Shown: positions 18,401 through 25,034 of the stretch, one piece after another
Position numbering within the stretch: the stretch's first letter is position 1
How the letters are laid out: the number at the start of each line of letters is the position of its first letter
IMG/VR virus record: IMGVR_UViG_3300042691_001220
Coordinates: 1-33,351 of that record
Length of the DNA stretch: 33,351 nt
Origin: a virus
Reading direction: 5' to 3' (one strand)
Notes under the pieces: generated by a model
Told to the model about the DNA's origin: nothing
Seen by the model: only the letters and a program-made list of their open reading frames with translations
Databases searched by the model: none
Made by a program: the position numbers and the translations under genes

Positions 18401-21400
18401 TAAAGAAGAAGCTAAAAAAGAGGCGCTTGACGTAATTAATGAAAATAGGAAATTTCCTGATGGGATTGCGTCCGCACCTTTTGTCACCAAGACCGAAGGC
18501 TGGGTGAACCTCGCACTTAAGCGCATAATGATCATGGCTGCGGAAGAAGGCTATGACAGCGTAGCTTTTTCTAACGGAAAGCAGAACGCAGATAGATACA
18601 ATTTAGCTAATCACGTTGAATCGATACAAGTACTTAAGGAAGGGGAAGGATATTACGTCACCCCCACCGATAAAGATGGGTATGAATTTCCTCCACAAGA
18701 AGCTAAAAACGCCGCAGAACTTGAGCGTATGGTCGGTGTAGAATTAGCAAAAAAAATTGTAAAAGATTTTAGTGGAAAACCCAATGATAGTTTTACCGCT
18801 ATGCAAAACGAAGATTTTGAAACTTATGCTGTTTATAATCAAAATTTAGAACAAATTGGCCCCAAATTTGATGATTACGATCAAGCCGCAGATTATGCAA
18901 AAGATCTTCTCGCTGGTAGAGTAGTTCCTCCTAGAGTGTACAGTGGTTTAGATTTGGACATTGGTGGTGAAGGCATGAAAACCTTCTATGACCAAATCAT
19001 TCCTTCTGCGTTGAAGAAGCTACTGCCAAAAGTTGATGGTGGAAAACTTCGTAATGTTAATATTGATTTTTCTGGGGATGCGTCTAATAACGAAGAATTG
19101 CCTTGGAACATTGCGGCTGTTCGCCGGATAATTCAAAGCGGTGGGGAAGTATACGCAGTTACGCATTATGGGTCTGAAGAACAAATTAGATCGGAACAAG
19201 ATTTAGAAGATATATTAGAATACGGAGAACCAAGAGGGTTTATATACGGCGATAAAGGAGAAACCCTTCCCCAACTCGGTTTCGACATTACCCCGGAGAT
19301 GGTGTCCAAGATCGAAGGGGGCTTGCCGCAGTTCTCCCGCGCCCCGGAAGTCCGTGAGTCCCGCGCTCCCGGCGTTGTAGTCAACCCGCGTGCGCCATCG
19401 CCCAGCGTCATAGGCAACGGCACCGCACAGGGTCGGCAGCAGCTTGCCGACTACGCCTACGGTCGTATGGATACCGTGATGCGGAACACCCCGCAGTGGG
19501 GTAAGGCGACGATGGGCAAGGCGCTGGGCGAGTTGAGCAACATGCCCACCAGCGCGAGAAAGTTTGTCTACTACGCGGCACAGCTTCCGCAGTTGGCCGA
19601 CATGATCGACAAGACCAGCCCCAGTGCAGCGGCCCGCATCCGGGATCTGGGGGAAGTCCTTGCTGCGCGGAAGACCCGTGCGGATAAACGGAAAGCGTTC
19701 ATCGAGAAAATCCTGCTTGACGGCAAAGCGGCAGTGGAGAAGTACACGCCCGCGCAGTTGGCTAAGTTTGAAGAAGTGACGCACAACCTGAGCCGGGAGC
19801 AGATTGATCCGTGGGATGCCGCTAACAAGACCCACCCGCTATCTCGACAATTCTATGCGTTGCCGAAACCGTTGCAGGACATTTTTAGCTCGGTGGTCGC
19901 GGCGTACCGGCAGTTTGGGGATGAGTACCTCGACCACATGGAGAAGATCGCGGGGCCTGCGTTCTCTCCTGCGATGAAGATGCAGTACAAGATGCGGATG
20001 AAGCGGATCATGCCGTACCTCCCGTTGTTCCGCGAAGGCGACTTCTGGGTGGCGTACACCGACAGAACTGGTGAGGCTGTGGTCCGGGCGTGTGATACCG
20101 ACCTTGAACGCAGTCAGGTGATGCGTGCAGCACAGGCGGCAGGGGCGACCGACATCCAGCCGTTCAAGCAATTGGCTGACATCAACCCCAACAACGTGAA
20201 GCCGACTCGGGAGTTCGCCCAGATTTTCAACCTGATGAAGGAAAAGGGAGTCGATGAGGCGGTGCAGGCTAAGGTCTACCAGACGCTCCTCCAGATGTTC
20301 CCGGCGAAGTCCATCATGCAGCAATTCCGCCCCCGTAAGGGGACGCTGGGTTACCGTGAGGACATCCTACGGAACTTCGCCATCGTGGGTTCCCGCATGG
20401 CCGACAACCTCACGCAGTTTGAGTTCACCAAAGACATCGACAACGTCTACAGCGACTTGGGCAAGGAACTGCTAAAGAGCGAGCGGTCCGGGGATGACGT
20501 TGCCGTTGACATGCTGAACGAACTGAAACAGCGGGAGAACTTCCTGCGGTATCCGGTGAACAGCAAGTACGCCAACCTCGCCGCGTCTGCCAGCTACAAC
20601 CAATTTTTGCTGGGTAATATTTCCTCGTCGGTGATGAACAGCACCAGCTTGGTGATGAGTACGTTGCCTGTTCTCGGCGGCGAGTACGGCTACGGTAGGA
20701 CCGCCGCTGCGATGTCGAGAGCGTTGAGCATGTACGCCAAGGGTGGCCGGGACGACAACACCTCACTCACTATCTTCGGTCGGCGGCTGTCCGACAAGAC
20801 CTTCATGGGCGACTCGGCTCGGGGCAAGGCGTTAGAGAAATCCCGTCCTGACCTCAAGAAGCTCTACGACACCGCAATATCCCGGCAGGCTATCCACCGT
20901 TCCGTGGGGCTTGAACTCCACGATATGAGGAAGATGGCGCTGTCGGAATACACCGGCTCGTGGATGAAAATCAAAACGCTCTTAAGCTGGTTGTTCCAAA
21001 ACTCGGAGCGGATGAACCGCGAAATTACTTTGCTTGCTGCGTATCAGTTAGAAATGGATGCGTTAGCGAAGCGCGGGATTCGCGGGGATGCGGCGACCAA
21101 TCAGGCGATTGATAAAGCCATCAAGGCGATCACGTTCACCCAAGGCGTTGCCACCCCGGAGCTTGGTTCTCGGGCGCTTCAAGGCAATATAGGCAAAGTC
21201 ATTGGTACGTTTAAGAAGTACCCCATGACCCAGCTTTACATGGTAGGCACGCTCTTCAACGATGCTATCCGGGGCGCAAGCGCCAAAGAAAAGCAGATCG
21301 CACAGAAACAGCTTCTGGGCATCATGGGTATGGGTTGGGCGTTTGCCGGGGTTAAGGGCCTGCCGCTCGTTGGCGGTATCTCATTTTTGGCCGAGATGAT

Positions 21401-22148
21401 TATCGGCGACGATGATGAGCCATTCGACATAGACCAGTGGGCGCTGGAGTCAATGGGCAATCTGGGGTGGAACGGTCTGGTCAGTGATATGACCGGCCTC
21501 CGCATCAGCGACCGTGCGGCTATCGGCTCGTTCTTCCGTGAGGATAAAAAGCGGCTGCAAGAGCTTGGGTGGCAGTGGTATCTCGCGGAGCAGACCATTG
21601 GTGCGCCTGCCAGTCTGGTGAAGAATTGGATCGACGCGAGCGAACTATTCCAGCAAGGCTACACTTTGAAAGCGGCGGAACGCGCCTTGCCCCTGTTCAT
21701 GAGCAACGCCATTAAAGCGGTTGATCAAGGCATCAACGGTATCGTCACCAAGGACGGCGTGCGTATTGCGGACGACCCGAGTACCAAGGACCTCATCATG
21801 CAGGGTATTGGGTTCCGAAAGGAATCGACTGCACGGGCGCAGGATGTCAACACTATCGAGAACCAAATCACCACAGCGGTTAACGCCCGCAGGACTCAGG
21901 TCCTCAATAACCTCTGGCGGTTCCGTAACGATCCTGAGCGGCTGGCAGAAGCCCGTGAAGCTAGGGACGACTTCAATCGCAGTCGGTACGGGCAGCTACC
22001 GAAAAACCGTATCACTGCCGAGACTATTGAGAAGTCCAAGAAGCAACACAAGGTGGTGGACAAAGCGGCGGCAGCGCACGCTGGTATGGCCCCGGACCAA
22101 AGGTACAAAGCCGCGTTCCGAGAGTTGGAAGAATCGGTGGACAGATAA
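12489..22148 (+). CDS. Giant polyvalent virion protein with ParB-like and zincin-like domains (3219 aa)
   Basis: ATG with GGAG upstream. Layout by residue: 1-55 beta N-terminus (FLVSTPTGRQFEVDGADENE); 75-370 Ala/Gly-rich hydrophobic virion-like part; 385-500 coiled coil; a duplicated domain at about 504-600 and 798-900 (shared NAPLRG); 975-1120 ParB-like, with GHEGRHRARVL near 1060; 1205-1375 a recurrent phage domain (GMDPERHGYFYDR, then ADEVIQIGPLVLGKN); 1375-1520 zincin-like with H1441-EVGD-H1446; 1590-1665 a small helical domain; 1750-2265 a recurrent polyvalent domain (NYREVLLTLP, FVEEVQSDWGQKGKKEG, GWVNLALKRIMIMAAEEG); 2300-3219 helical, with an LPD38-like zone at about 2830-2935 (tentative) and a hydrophobic patch at about 2940-2975. 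Such proteins are thought to be packaged and injected to counter host functions. Two blocks are AT-rich, unlike their flanks. Confidence 0.82.
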   Translation: MPTFLVSTPTGRQFEVDGADENEAISSLQNYLSGEAAPQRRTRLTPEMIDAYQQSLGAPALNQSSISDEDLKSKLAEYEHKPGFLESLGSGAERSFSQAAVLKDQLLSLGAKGLGYDDYAKQKLDEAAAKQEEIQQTNPAQFESYKDVNWSNLPAYAGESIGEQAFNALTMLGFGGVGGAIGKRVVTSAAEKAVAEMAAQRAAAGAAEAAVPAVERLVAREAAKGAGVGGNIGMYLGSFGLNAGDTYQGIYDKTGEMAPGASVIGASINGFLDSIVPARFVKALRETPTLRAEVAARIAAGKGVAEGLLPAVKAGAMGALKGGALEPITEVGQEIVNKLAEDIVGESQEKWGSEDFDRFINSAAKSIAPGMLFGFGEGVGKQSNRRAIADRLEQQQQARQFDADQLASEEERKQQLYEGIPELEQQVQMLTEALNLPENRARAGELNFNLRETQQQLNDLSQELTILEMPRNQRAQFYAQQQQEEEIAPEEEEAPPTAPAPVTARSVLEPLGVSAEDIKGLNVNPNAPLRGNAAQRVADFIDQWRVNPNLSLEQAQAADAALAELPELQSDAISVGQREDREAHLAAAPDLVPKKMENWYKAAQQHGLTPESPDAWQQLSDARYAARSPSVRAALTEKLKADFPEQEQGEADRVAALTEQQRMAEEQARAEAVFKKAQDATYRKQVKDTIANFLAIAKEQQRKLEAARKQAAQEGKLKAEQDAQAGTLISELDRHLNSDLPALTQAQLDAPDSTAAAVALRQMRDTIAKKQEALNNLAPVGTRPTPRPATIAPPNITAMQTVSDVLRHAGFPGAAKPNGMQPNAPLRGATAEKLANFLQRIKPESVKDVAQGERIDALKEHPAFALEEIERTKAEDHQAHIESAAGLRRSREAFQAWQTQLRGDYKLGTDAEKDQAVYRDLRTAQGVAQDHTKNQIEKYIYSSPPLKKIAAEEQQSAGPLAEVRESRAESRSGAGAFSEDAFRKAMGDAVNWSGDYKTPGYKSKDKLIEMPIADFLTIADDGFQQKNYDDVLALFRKGIKFNAIPQLSLFRDKDGNIRGQGHEGRHRARVLRDNGYDTIPVKLLTDIRWSEQSDPKSFDYLKKWPSKIISQDGTKSIPMLVPREQSMTPWSPSTKIRESRAGKVTKNRTPELQAAAEKLKAGEITREDYARLVNKYKPVVPYEQVPAPASNADMEQALDKPKVPKINAPRGMANGTPVKLRLDIPAYDKHNTWIVTVHEGNKPGFKAEAVIGYTSTAAATDVTFGLETAQAGLNIAGGKPKGTIATMKGKWRDMTPEKAKARADAAMKDPAWRQIGMDPERHGYFYDRETMQPITRADEVIQIGPLVLGKNVTYGKPDNFLYSRAAEGSSTKPTPEQVRKVIEDRMGASAANVTIARTPKEAGVDNVKGIHPLTKGAIINGKAYLFTDNMRVGKEFGVFLHEVGDHLGMKKLVGEGNYNFLVSQVQKWADKNDGSLESKIARAAMERIPQGTKKESELLAYFIEEAVDNYGVNPSEVRDTATPLGAFFRKIMAGIKNILNKLGLSPKDLTSQDIIDLAYGAAQLELSGQVKGKGTSLSLSSDKNISPLGFYSALEYNLSRLPTKSATAAGWKDAIKGLLNKGLVKAEEVEWSGINDWLDLTEGKITREQVQDYLAQGGVQVEETVLGRAKKKDDKPLTWGEWSEPDENGHKEMKASSGSKIIYKPKNSNSGPGTPLRDDYVVIDSNGRHQGTVNDLEHAKQITSAFESSAGMGVTPTRYNRNNLVLPNGKNYREVLLTLPSKKVKGRNYGHWEQSNVLAHTRLNDRVDTDGKRVLFVEEVQSDWGQKGKKEGFVVSLPPLKELPNDVVVTKKYNATIDEVEYIKAEFTRINRIITNLFDAADFNPEKRKKYNAIVDGEKGDRFLDLSHKFTDFNSYNRIDRVLNTVPHSEFLEWRELIREIVPTAFETDPYESRQIWVAIQSNARIGTGETKEEAKKEALDVINENRKFPDGIASAPFVTKTEGWVNLALKRIMIMAAEEGYDSVAFSNGKQNADRYNLANHVESIQVLKEGEGYYVTPTDKDGYEFPPQEAKNAAELERMVGVELAKKIVKDFSGKPNDSFTAMQNEDFETYAVYNQNLEQIGPKFDDYDQAADYAKDLLAGRVVPPRVYSGLDLDIGGEGMKTFYDQIIPSALKKLLPKVDGGKLRNVNIDFSGDASNNEELPWNIAAVRRIIQSGGEVYAVTHYGSEEQIRSEQDLEDILEYGEPRGFIYGDKGETLPQLGFDITPEMVSKIEGGLPQFSRAPEVRESRAPGVVVNPRAPSPSVIGNGTAQGRQQLADYAYGRMDTVMRNTPQWGKATMGKALGELSNMPTSARKFVYYAAQLPQLADMIDKTSPSAAARIRDLGEVLAARKTRADKRKAFIEKILLDGKAAVEKYTPAQLAKFEEVTHNLSREQIDPWDAANKTHPLSRQFYALPKPLQDIFSSVVAAYRQFGDEYLDHMEKIAGPAFSPAMKMQYKMRMKRIMPYLPLFREGDFWVAYTDRTGEAVVRACDTDLERSQVMRAAQAAGATDIQPFKQLADINPNNVKPTREFAQIFNLMKEKGVDEAVQAKVYQTLLQMFPAKSIMQQFRPRKGTLGYREDILRNFAIVGSRMADNLTQFEFTKDIDNVYSDLGKELLKSERSGDDVAVDMLNELKQRENFLRYPVNSKYANLAASASYNQFLLGNISSSVMNSTSLVMSTLPVLGGEYGYGRTAAAMSRALSMYAKGGRDDNTSLTIFGRRLSDKTFMGDSARGKALEKSRPDLKKLYDTAISRQAIHRSVGLELHDMRKMALSEYTGSWMKIKTLLSWLFQNSERMNREITLLAAYQLEMDALAKRGIRGDAATNQAIDKAIKAITFTQGVATPELGSRALQGNIGKVIGTFKKYPMTQLYMVGTLFNDAIRGASAKEKQIAQKQLLGIMGMGWAFAGVKGLPLVGGISFLAEMIIGDDDEPFDIDQWALESMGNLGWNGLVSDMTGLRISDRAAIGSFFREDKKRLQELGWQWYLAEQTIGAPASLVKNWIDASELFQQGYTLKAAERALPLFMSNAIKAVDQGINGIVTKDGVRIADDPSTKDLIMQGIGFRKESTARAQDVNTIENQITTAVNARRTQVLNNLWRFRNDPERLAEAREARDDFNRSRYGQLPKNRITAETIEKSKKQHKVVDKAAAAHAGMAPDQRYKAAFRELEESVDR
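14058..14975 (+). repeat. Diverged internal domain duplication in the giant protein
   Basis: Two copies are offset by 297 residues. Copy one (residues about 504-600) has NPNAPLRGNAAQRVADFIDQW, then EDREAHLAAAPDL and NWYKAAQ. Copy two (about 798-900) has QPNAPLRGATAEKLANFLQR, then EDHQAHIESAAGL and AFQAWQ. The anchors PNAPLRG and the (E)D-AH(L/I)-(A)A motif align in order. The coordinates span the two anchor motifs only. Confidence 0.7.
15376..15393 (+). repeat. RESRA linker repeat, copy 1
   Basis: tccgtgagtcccgtgcgg is identical to copy 2 at 15895-15912 and lies 519 nt (173 codons) upstream of it in the same frame. It encodes the RESRA linker just before the AT-rich ParB-like domain. Confidence 0.9.
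15394..15894 (+). other. AT-rich ParB-like domain block inside the giant gene
   Basis: By hand count, 15601-15660 is 15/60 G+C and 15541-15600 is 20/60, against 33/60 in the preceding stretch 15061-15120. The block encodes the ParB-like domain (IEMPIADFLTIADDGFQQKN, then GHEGRHRARVLRDNGYDTIP). Exact 18-nt repeats bound it on both sides. Acquisition as a unit is inference. Confidence 0.7.
15895..15912 (+). repeat. RESRA linker repeat, copy 2
   Basis: Exact 18-nt match to copy 1. It closes the ParB-like block and is followed by a helical KNRTPELQAAAEKLKAGEIT segment with mixed base composition. Confidence 0.9.
17490..19330 (+). other. AT-rich polyvalent-domain block inside the giant gene
   Basis: G+C falls sharply after about 17490 (18061-18120 is 13/60 by hand count) and recovers near 19270-19330 (19981-20040 is 35/60). 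The block encodes the recurrent YREVLLTLP / EEVQSDWGQ / ADRYNLANHVESI / GLDLDIGGEGMKTFYDQIIP polyvalent domain. A short GC-richer patch at about 18475-18560 lies inside it. The downstream border is the third RESRA repeat; no RESRA copy was found at the upstream border. Confidence 0.65.
19345..19363 (+). repeat. RESRA linker repeat, copy 3
   Basis: cggaagtccgtgagtcccg is identical over 19 nt to 15370-15388 (copy 1 and its upstream flank). It follows the AT-rich polyvalent block and a related QFSRAP motif, and precedes the GC-rich C-terminal third. Confidence 0.9.
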
Positions 22149-22151
22149 AAG

Positions 22152-22190
22152 AAAACCCCGCTAAGAACGGTCCTAGCGGGGTTAAAACAC
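22152..22190. terminator. Hairpin terminator between converging gene arms
   Basis: A 10-bp perfect stem (aaccccgcta at 22154-22163 with tagcggggtt at 22174-22183) encloses a 10-nt loop. On the - strand the stem ends in GGGGTTTTCTTTT, a good intrinsic terminator for the primase operon. On the + strand only two Ts follow before AAAA, so termination of the giant gene here would be weaker. The rest of the gap (22184-22232) shows nothing else. Confidence 0.85.
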
Positions 22191-22232
22191 AACGAACACA
22201 AAAAACAACAGAGGTGCGCGAAATATACAGGG

Positions 22233-25022
22233 CTATCCCAAGTTAGGCAACAACCCCTCGATCCCAAAGAAGTCTTCTTTCTCAAACGTAAACTCGTGGA
22301 CCCGCACCGCCGGGGAGTCTGAGTTGGTCCCCTTGCCCATCCGCTTCTTGGTTTCACCGATATAAGTCCCCCGGTCCCGGAAGTCCTTCAGCAAATCCTT
22401 GGCGCTCACCTGCCGCTCCATGCAAAAATCTTTGAATGGTTTGGTGCCAATAAATATCCGCTTGGTATCCGGCTCGACCCGGACAAGTAGTTGTCGGCGC
22501 GGGGTTAGAATCGCCATTGGGGATAGGACCGACCGTCTGTCCATCACGGCGTTGATGACCAAGATGCTGTCTTGGTTAGCGTTCAAAAACTCACCAAGGA
22601 TGTCGGCGGAGTCTGGTACTGCCTCGTTCATGTCCCGGCGCAACGATGGAATCAAGCCATCTATCACCCAGTCCAGCACAGGCTTAGGCGCAATCCCGTG
22701 AAGGTCTAAACTATGGGACACCGTGCCGCCGACTAGGTTGGCTGCAATGGTCGCCGCCCAGTACCGCTCCTTGCTCACCAGCCGTGCCCGCTTGTCGATG
22801 TACTCCTGCATGGCGATCTGTTGGCGCTTGATGTCGTCTCGGGACTTCACCACATAGTCCATGTACAGCGGGCCAGCAACGCCGAAGTTATTGGCGAGCG
22901 TTACTTCAAACAACTGATACGCATCCGACTTGCTCATATTGTTGAGTGAGTCAATTTTGTACTCAATAAGTCGCATTAGTTCGCCGTTCGCTGTGGCTTT
23001 ACCAGAAGAGATTTTATCCGCGATAGAGGAGTTGGAAGTTGCCAGCGCGATGGTCGCCCATGTCGTGGTGTTCTTCCGCTCCATGTTCGACTGCGACTGC
23101 ATCCGCCCCGGACCCTGCCCCTGAGACACCGCGTAGGCCAGCTTAGACGCCACCTCGGGCTGGATGTTGGTTAGCTCATCCATTGTATAGGGCAGGTTGT
23201 TGAGTACGCCGAGGCGGTGGATCTTGTGGGCGTAGGTGTCGCCCTCGGTGGACAGGAGCTTGCTCGGGTGCCCGTAGACGCTGTTGACCATCCGCATGAT
23301 GGTCGTCTTCCCCGTGCCTGACTGCGCGTTGACCAGCGAGATCAAAGCGCCGTTGTACCCACTGAACTTCATCAGGGGCGCACCGAATGCGGTGAAGAAC
23401 GCAAAGGCAAACGCTTCCGCGCCGGGGCGGCTGTACGGCTCCACGACCCGCTTCCAATTGTCCAAGGTGCCACTGCTGTACAGCAAGGAGGATACCGATT
23501 CGGTTATTTCGGATGGCGGGCTGTACCGCGTCTCCGACACGCCGATCTCGTTGGTGCCTAAAATAAACTTGGTGTCGCCCTCGGCCCAGCCCATCTGGTT
23601 GTGTAGCACCTCGGTGTCGAGCATCACTTGCTGCTGCTTGGCGCACGAGATGAGATACCACATCAGCCTGCTCAGGGCGTCGCCCGCGCTCAAGACACCA
23701 TTGGCCGACAGCACCTTGCGTAGCTCGTCCTTGGAGGTCATAGCGGATAGCGGGATAACGAACTCCCGTGCCTTCTCCCTTGGTAGGTGCAGCCGTGCCA
23801 ACGCTAGGTCGCCCCGGATGGAGTCGGTCATGCGCTTGACGAGGTAGAGGGAATGCTCGTAGACCATTTCCGACTCGTCGTTGTTCTGGATGTAAATAGC
23901 GCCAGATTTGGCTCTGAAATATGGGCTAGGCAGCACCGGGATGTCGTACTCGACAGGACTGCCGCCCTCCTCGATCTCAACGATAACTTCCTCATCGCTC
24001 CCTTGAACCTCAATGCCGAGAACGATGGGACTCTTAATTTTCCCCTTGTGTGGGCACCGCTTGCACCCGCCGGGGTTGTGAAACTCTATGGTCTCGCACT
24101 TGTATGGCTTGTCCACCAAGTCTTCTGACTTCCGCACCGTCGCCTCAAAGCTATAGCCCGAGTGCTTGTCAGAGATAGCGTGGATGCCGATTTCAAAATC
24201 AACGCAGTTCCGGGCGATGGATAGCCCAGCCCGCCACAGGTTGTAGTCCAGCCCTTCCTGATTGGTCGCGATGTGTACCAACTGCTGGCACCCGTCGCCA
24301 CGGGACGAGCGATCCAGAATCAACGCGAACCGCTTTTGCTTGTCGTCAGACAGCGACTGCATCAATGGGCTCGGTCCCGCCTTCAGATAATCAGGCGGCT
24401 CAGACAGCAGCACCGTCACCCCGACACACTGCCGGATCTCATCTATCCCGGACGCCTCACCCTCAAACAGCACCCCCACAGGAACCGCAGGGTCGCGCTT
24501 GTAGTTGGACGTACCGGGGACCCGCAGGATGCGAGCGGCGTCGGCGGTGACTGAAGCGTCAGCGTGCAGCGCGTGTTCCTTGCACAGGGTCTTCAACCGC
24601 TCCGCGACCGGCTTCCACTCGGCCAAACGGATGGGGGCTTTTAACGCCCAATAAACATGGACCCCGTACCCGGAGGATACGATGGTCGGACTGGGTAATC
24701 CCGTCTTATCCAAGAAAGCCGCAAACGCTTCCAGCCCCGCAGTCTGGTCGGGGTAGTCCTTGGTCGGACCACAGTCGATGTCGAGGTAAAACGATTTGAG
24801 TACTTGGACGTTGATGGTCTTGCGACCAACCGCAGGATCTTCAAAGCTCGCACAAGCAAAATACGAGTTAAAATTCTCGGCGTCTAACTGAGATGATTTC
24901 TGAACAGCGTTGTCGATATTGTCGTAAAAATAGGTCTGGGGGTTATGGCCTGCTTTTAACCCCACTATGCAATACACCCCCTCCTCGGGGAGTACATGCG
25001 AGAGAAATTTCGTTGTGTCCAT
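22233..25022 (-). CDS. Primase-helicase: AEP-type primase plus P-loop helicase (929 aa)
   Basis: ATG at 25022 is preferred: AAGAGA lies 6 nt upstream and it avoids overlap with the HTH gene. An in-frame ATG ten codons upstream (25052) is possible. Numbering from 25022: the N-terminal primase-polymerase domain has FYLDIDCG (D81, D83), SGYGVHVYW (H122) and D161-AARILRVPGTSNYK, the three archaeo-eukaryotic primase motifs. A Cys/His cluster (C309, C320, C323, H325) follows in GGCKRCPHKGK. The C-terminal ATPase has Walker A NAQSGTGKTT (K572) and Walker B-like TMDELTN (D615, E616), as in DUF927/D5-type helicases. It should prime and unwind phage DNA. It is the last gene of the - strand unit, directly before the terminator. 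Confidence 0.85.
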   Translation of the reverse strand: MDTTKFLSHVLPEEGVYCIVGLKAGHNPQTYFYDNIDNAVQKSSQLDAENFNSYFACASFEDPAVGRKTINVQVLKSFYLDIDCGPTKDYPDQTAGLEAFAAFLDKTGLPSPTIVSSGYGVHVYWALKAPIRLAEWKPVAERLKTLCKEHALHADASVTADAARILRVPGTSNYKRDPAVPVGVLFEGEASGIDEIRQCVGVTVLLSEPPDYLKAGPSPLMQSLSDDKQKRFALILDRSSRGDGCQQLVHIATNQEGLDYNLWRAGLSIARNCVDFEIGIHAISDKHSGYSFEATVRKSEDLVDKPYKCETIEFHNPGGCKRCPHKGKIKSPIVLGIEVQGSDEEVIVEIEEGGSPVEYDIPVLPSPYFRAKSGAIYIQNNDESEMVYEHSLYLVKRMTDSIRGDLALARLHLPREKAREFVIPLSAMTSKDELRKVLSANGVLSAGDALSRLMWYLISCAKQQQVMLDTEVLHNQMGWAEGDTKFILGTNEIGVSETRYSPPSEITESVSSLLYSSGTLDNWKRVVEPYSRPGAEAFAFAFFTAFGAPLMKFSGYNGALISLVNAQSGTGKTTIMRMVNSVYGHPSKLLSTEGDTYAHKIHRLGVLNNLPYTMDELTNIQPEVASKLAYAVSQGQGPGRMQSQSNMERKNTTTWATIALATSNSSIADKISSGKATANGELMRLIEYKIDSLNNMSKSDAYQLFEVTLANNFGVAGPLYMDYVVKSRDDIKRQQIAMQEYIDKRARLVSKERYWAATIAANLVGGTVSHSLDLHGIAPKPVLDWVIDGLIPSLRRDMNEAVPDSADILGEFLNANQDSILVINAVMDRRSVLSPMAILTPRRQLLVRVEPDTKRIFIGTKPFKDFCMERQVSAKDLLKDFRDRGTYIGETKKRMGKGTNSDSPAVRVHEFTFEKEDFFGIEGLLPNLG

Positions 25023-25028
25023 GTAAAT

Positions 25029-25034
25029 TCTCTT
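25029..25034 (-). promoter_or_regulatory. Ribosome-binding site favouring the shorter primase start
   Basis: AAGAGA on the - strand overlaps the stop of the HTH gene and lies 6 nt before ATG at 25022. It supports this start over the ATG at 25052. Confidence 0.5.
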
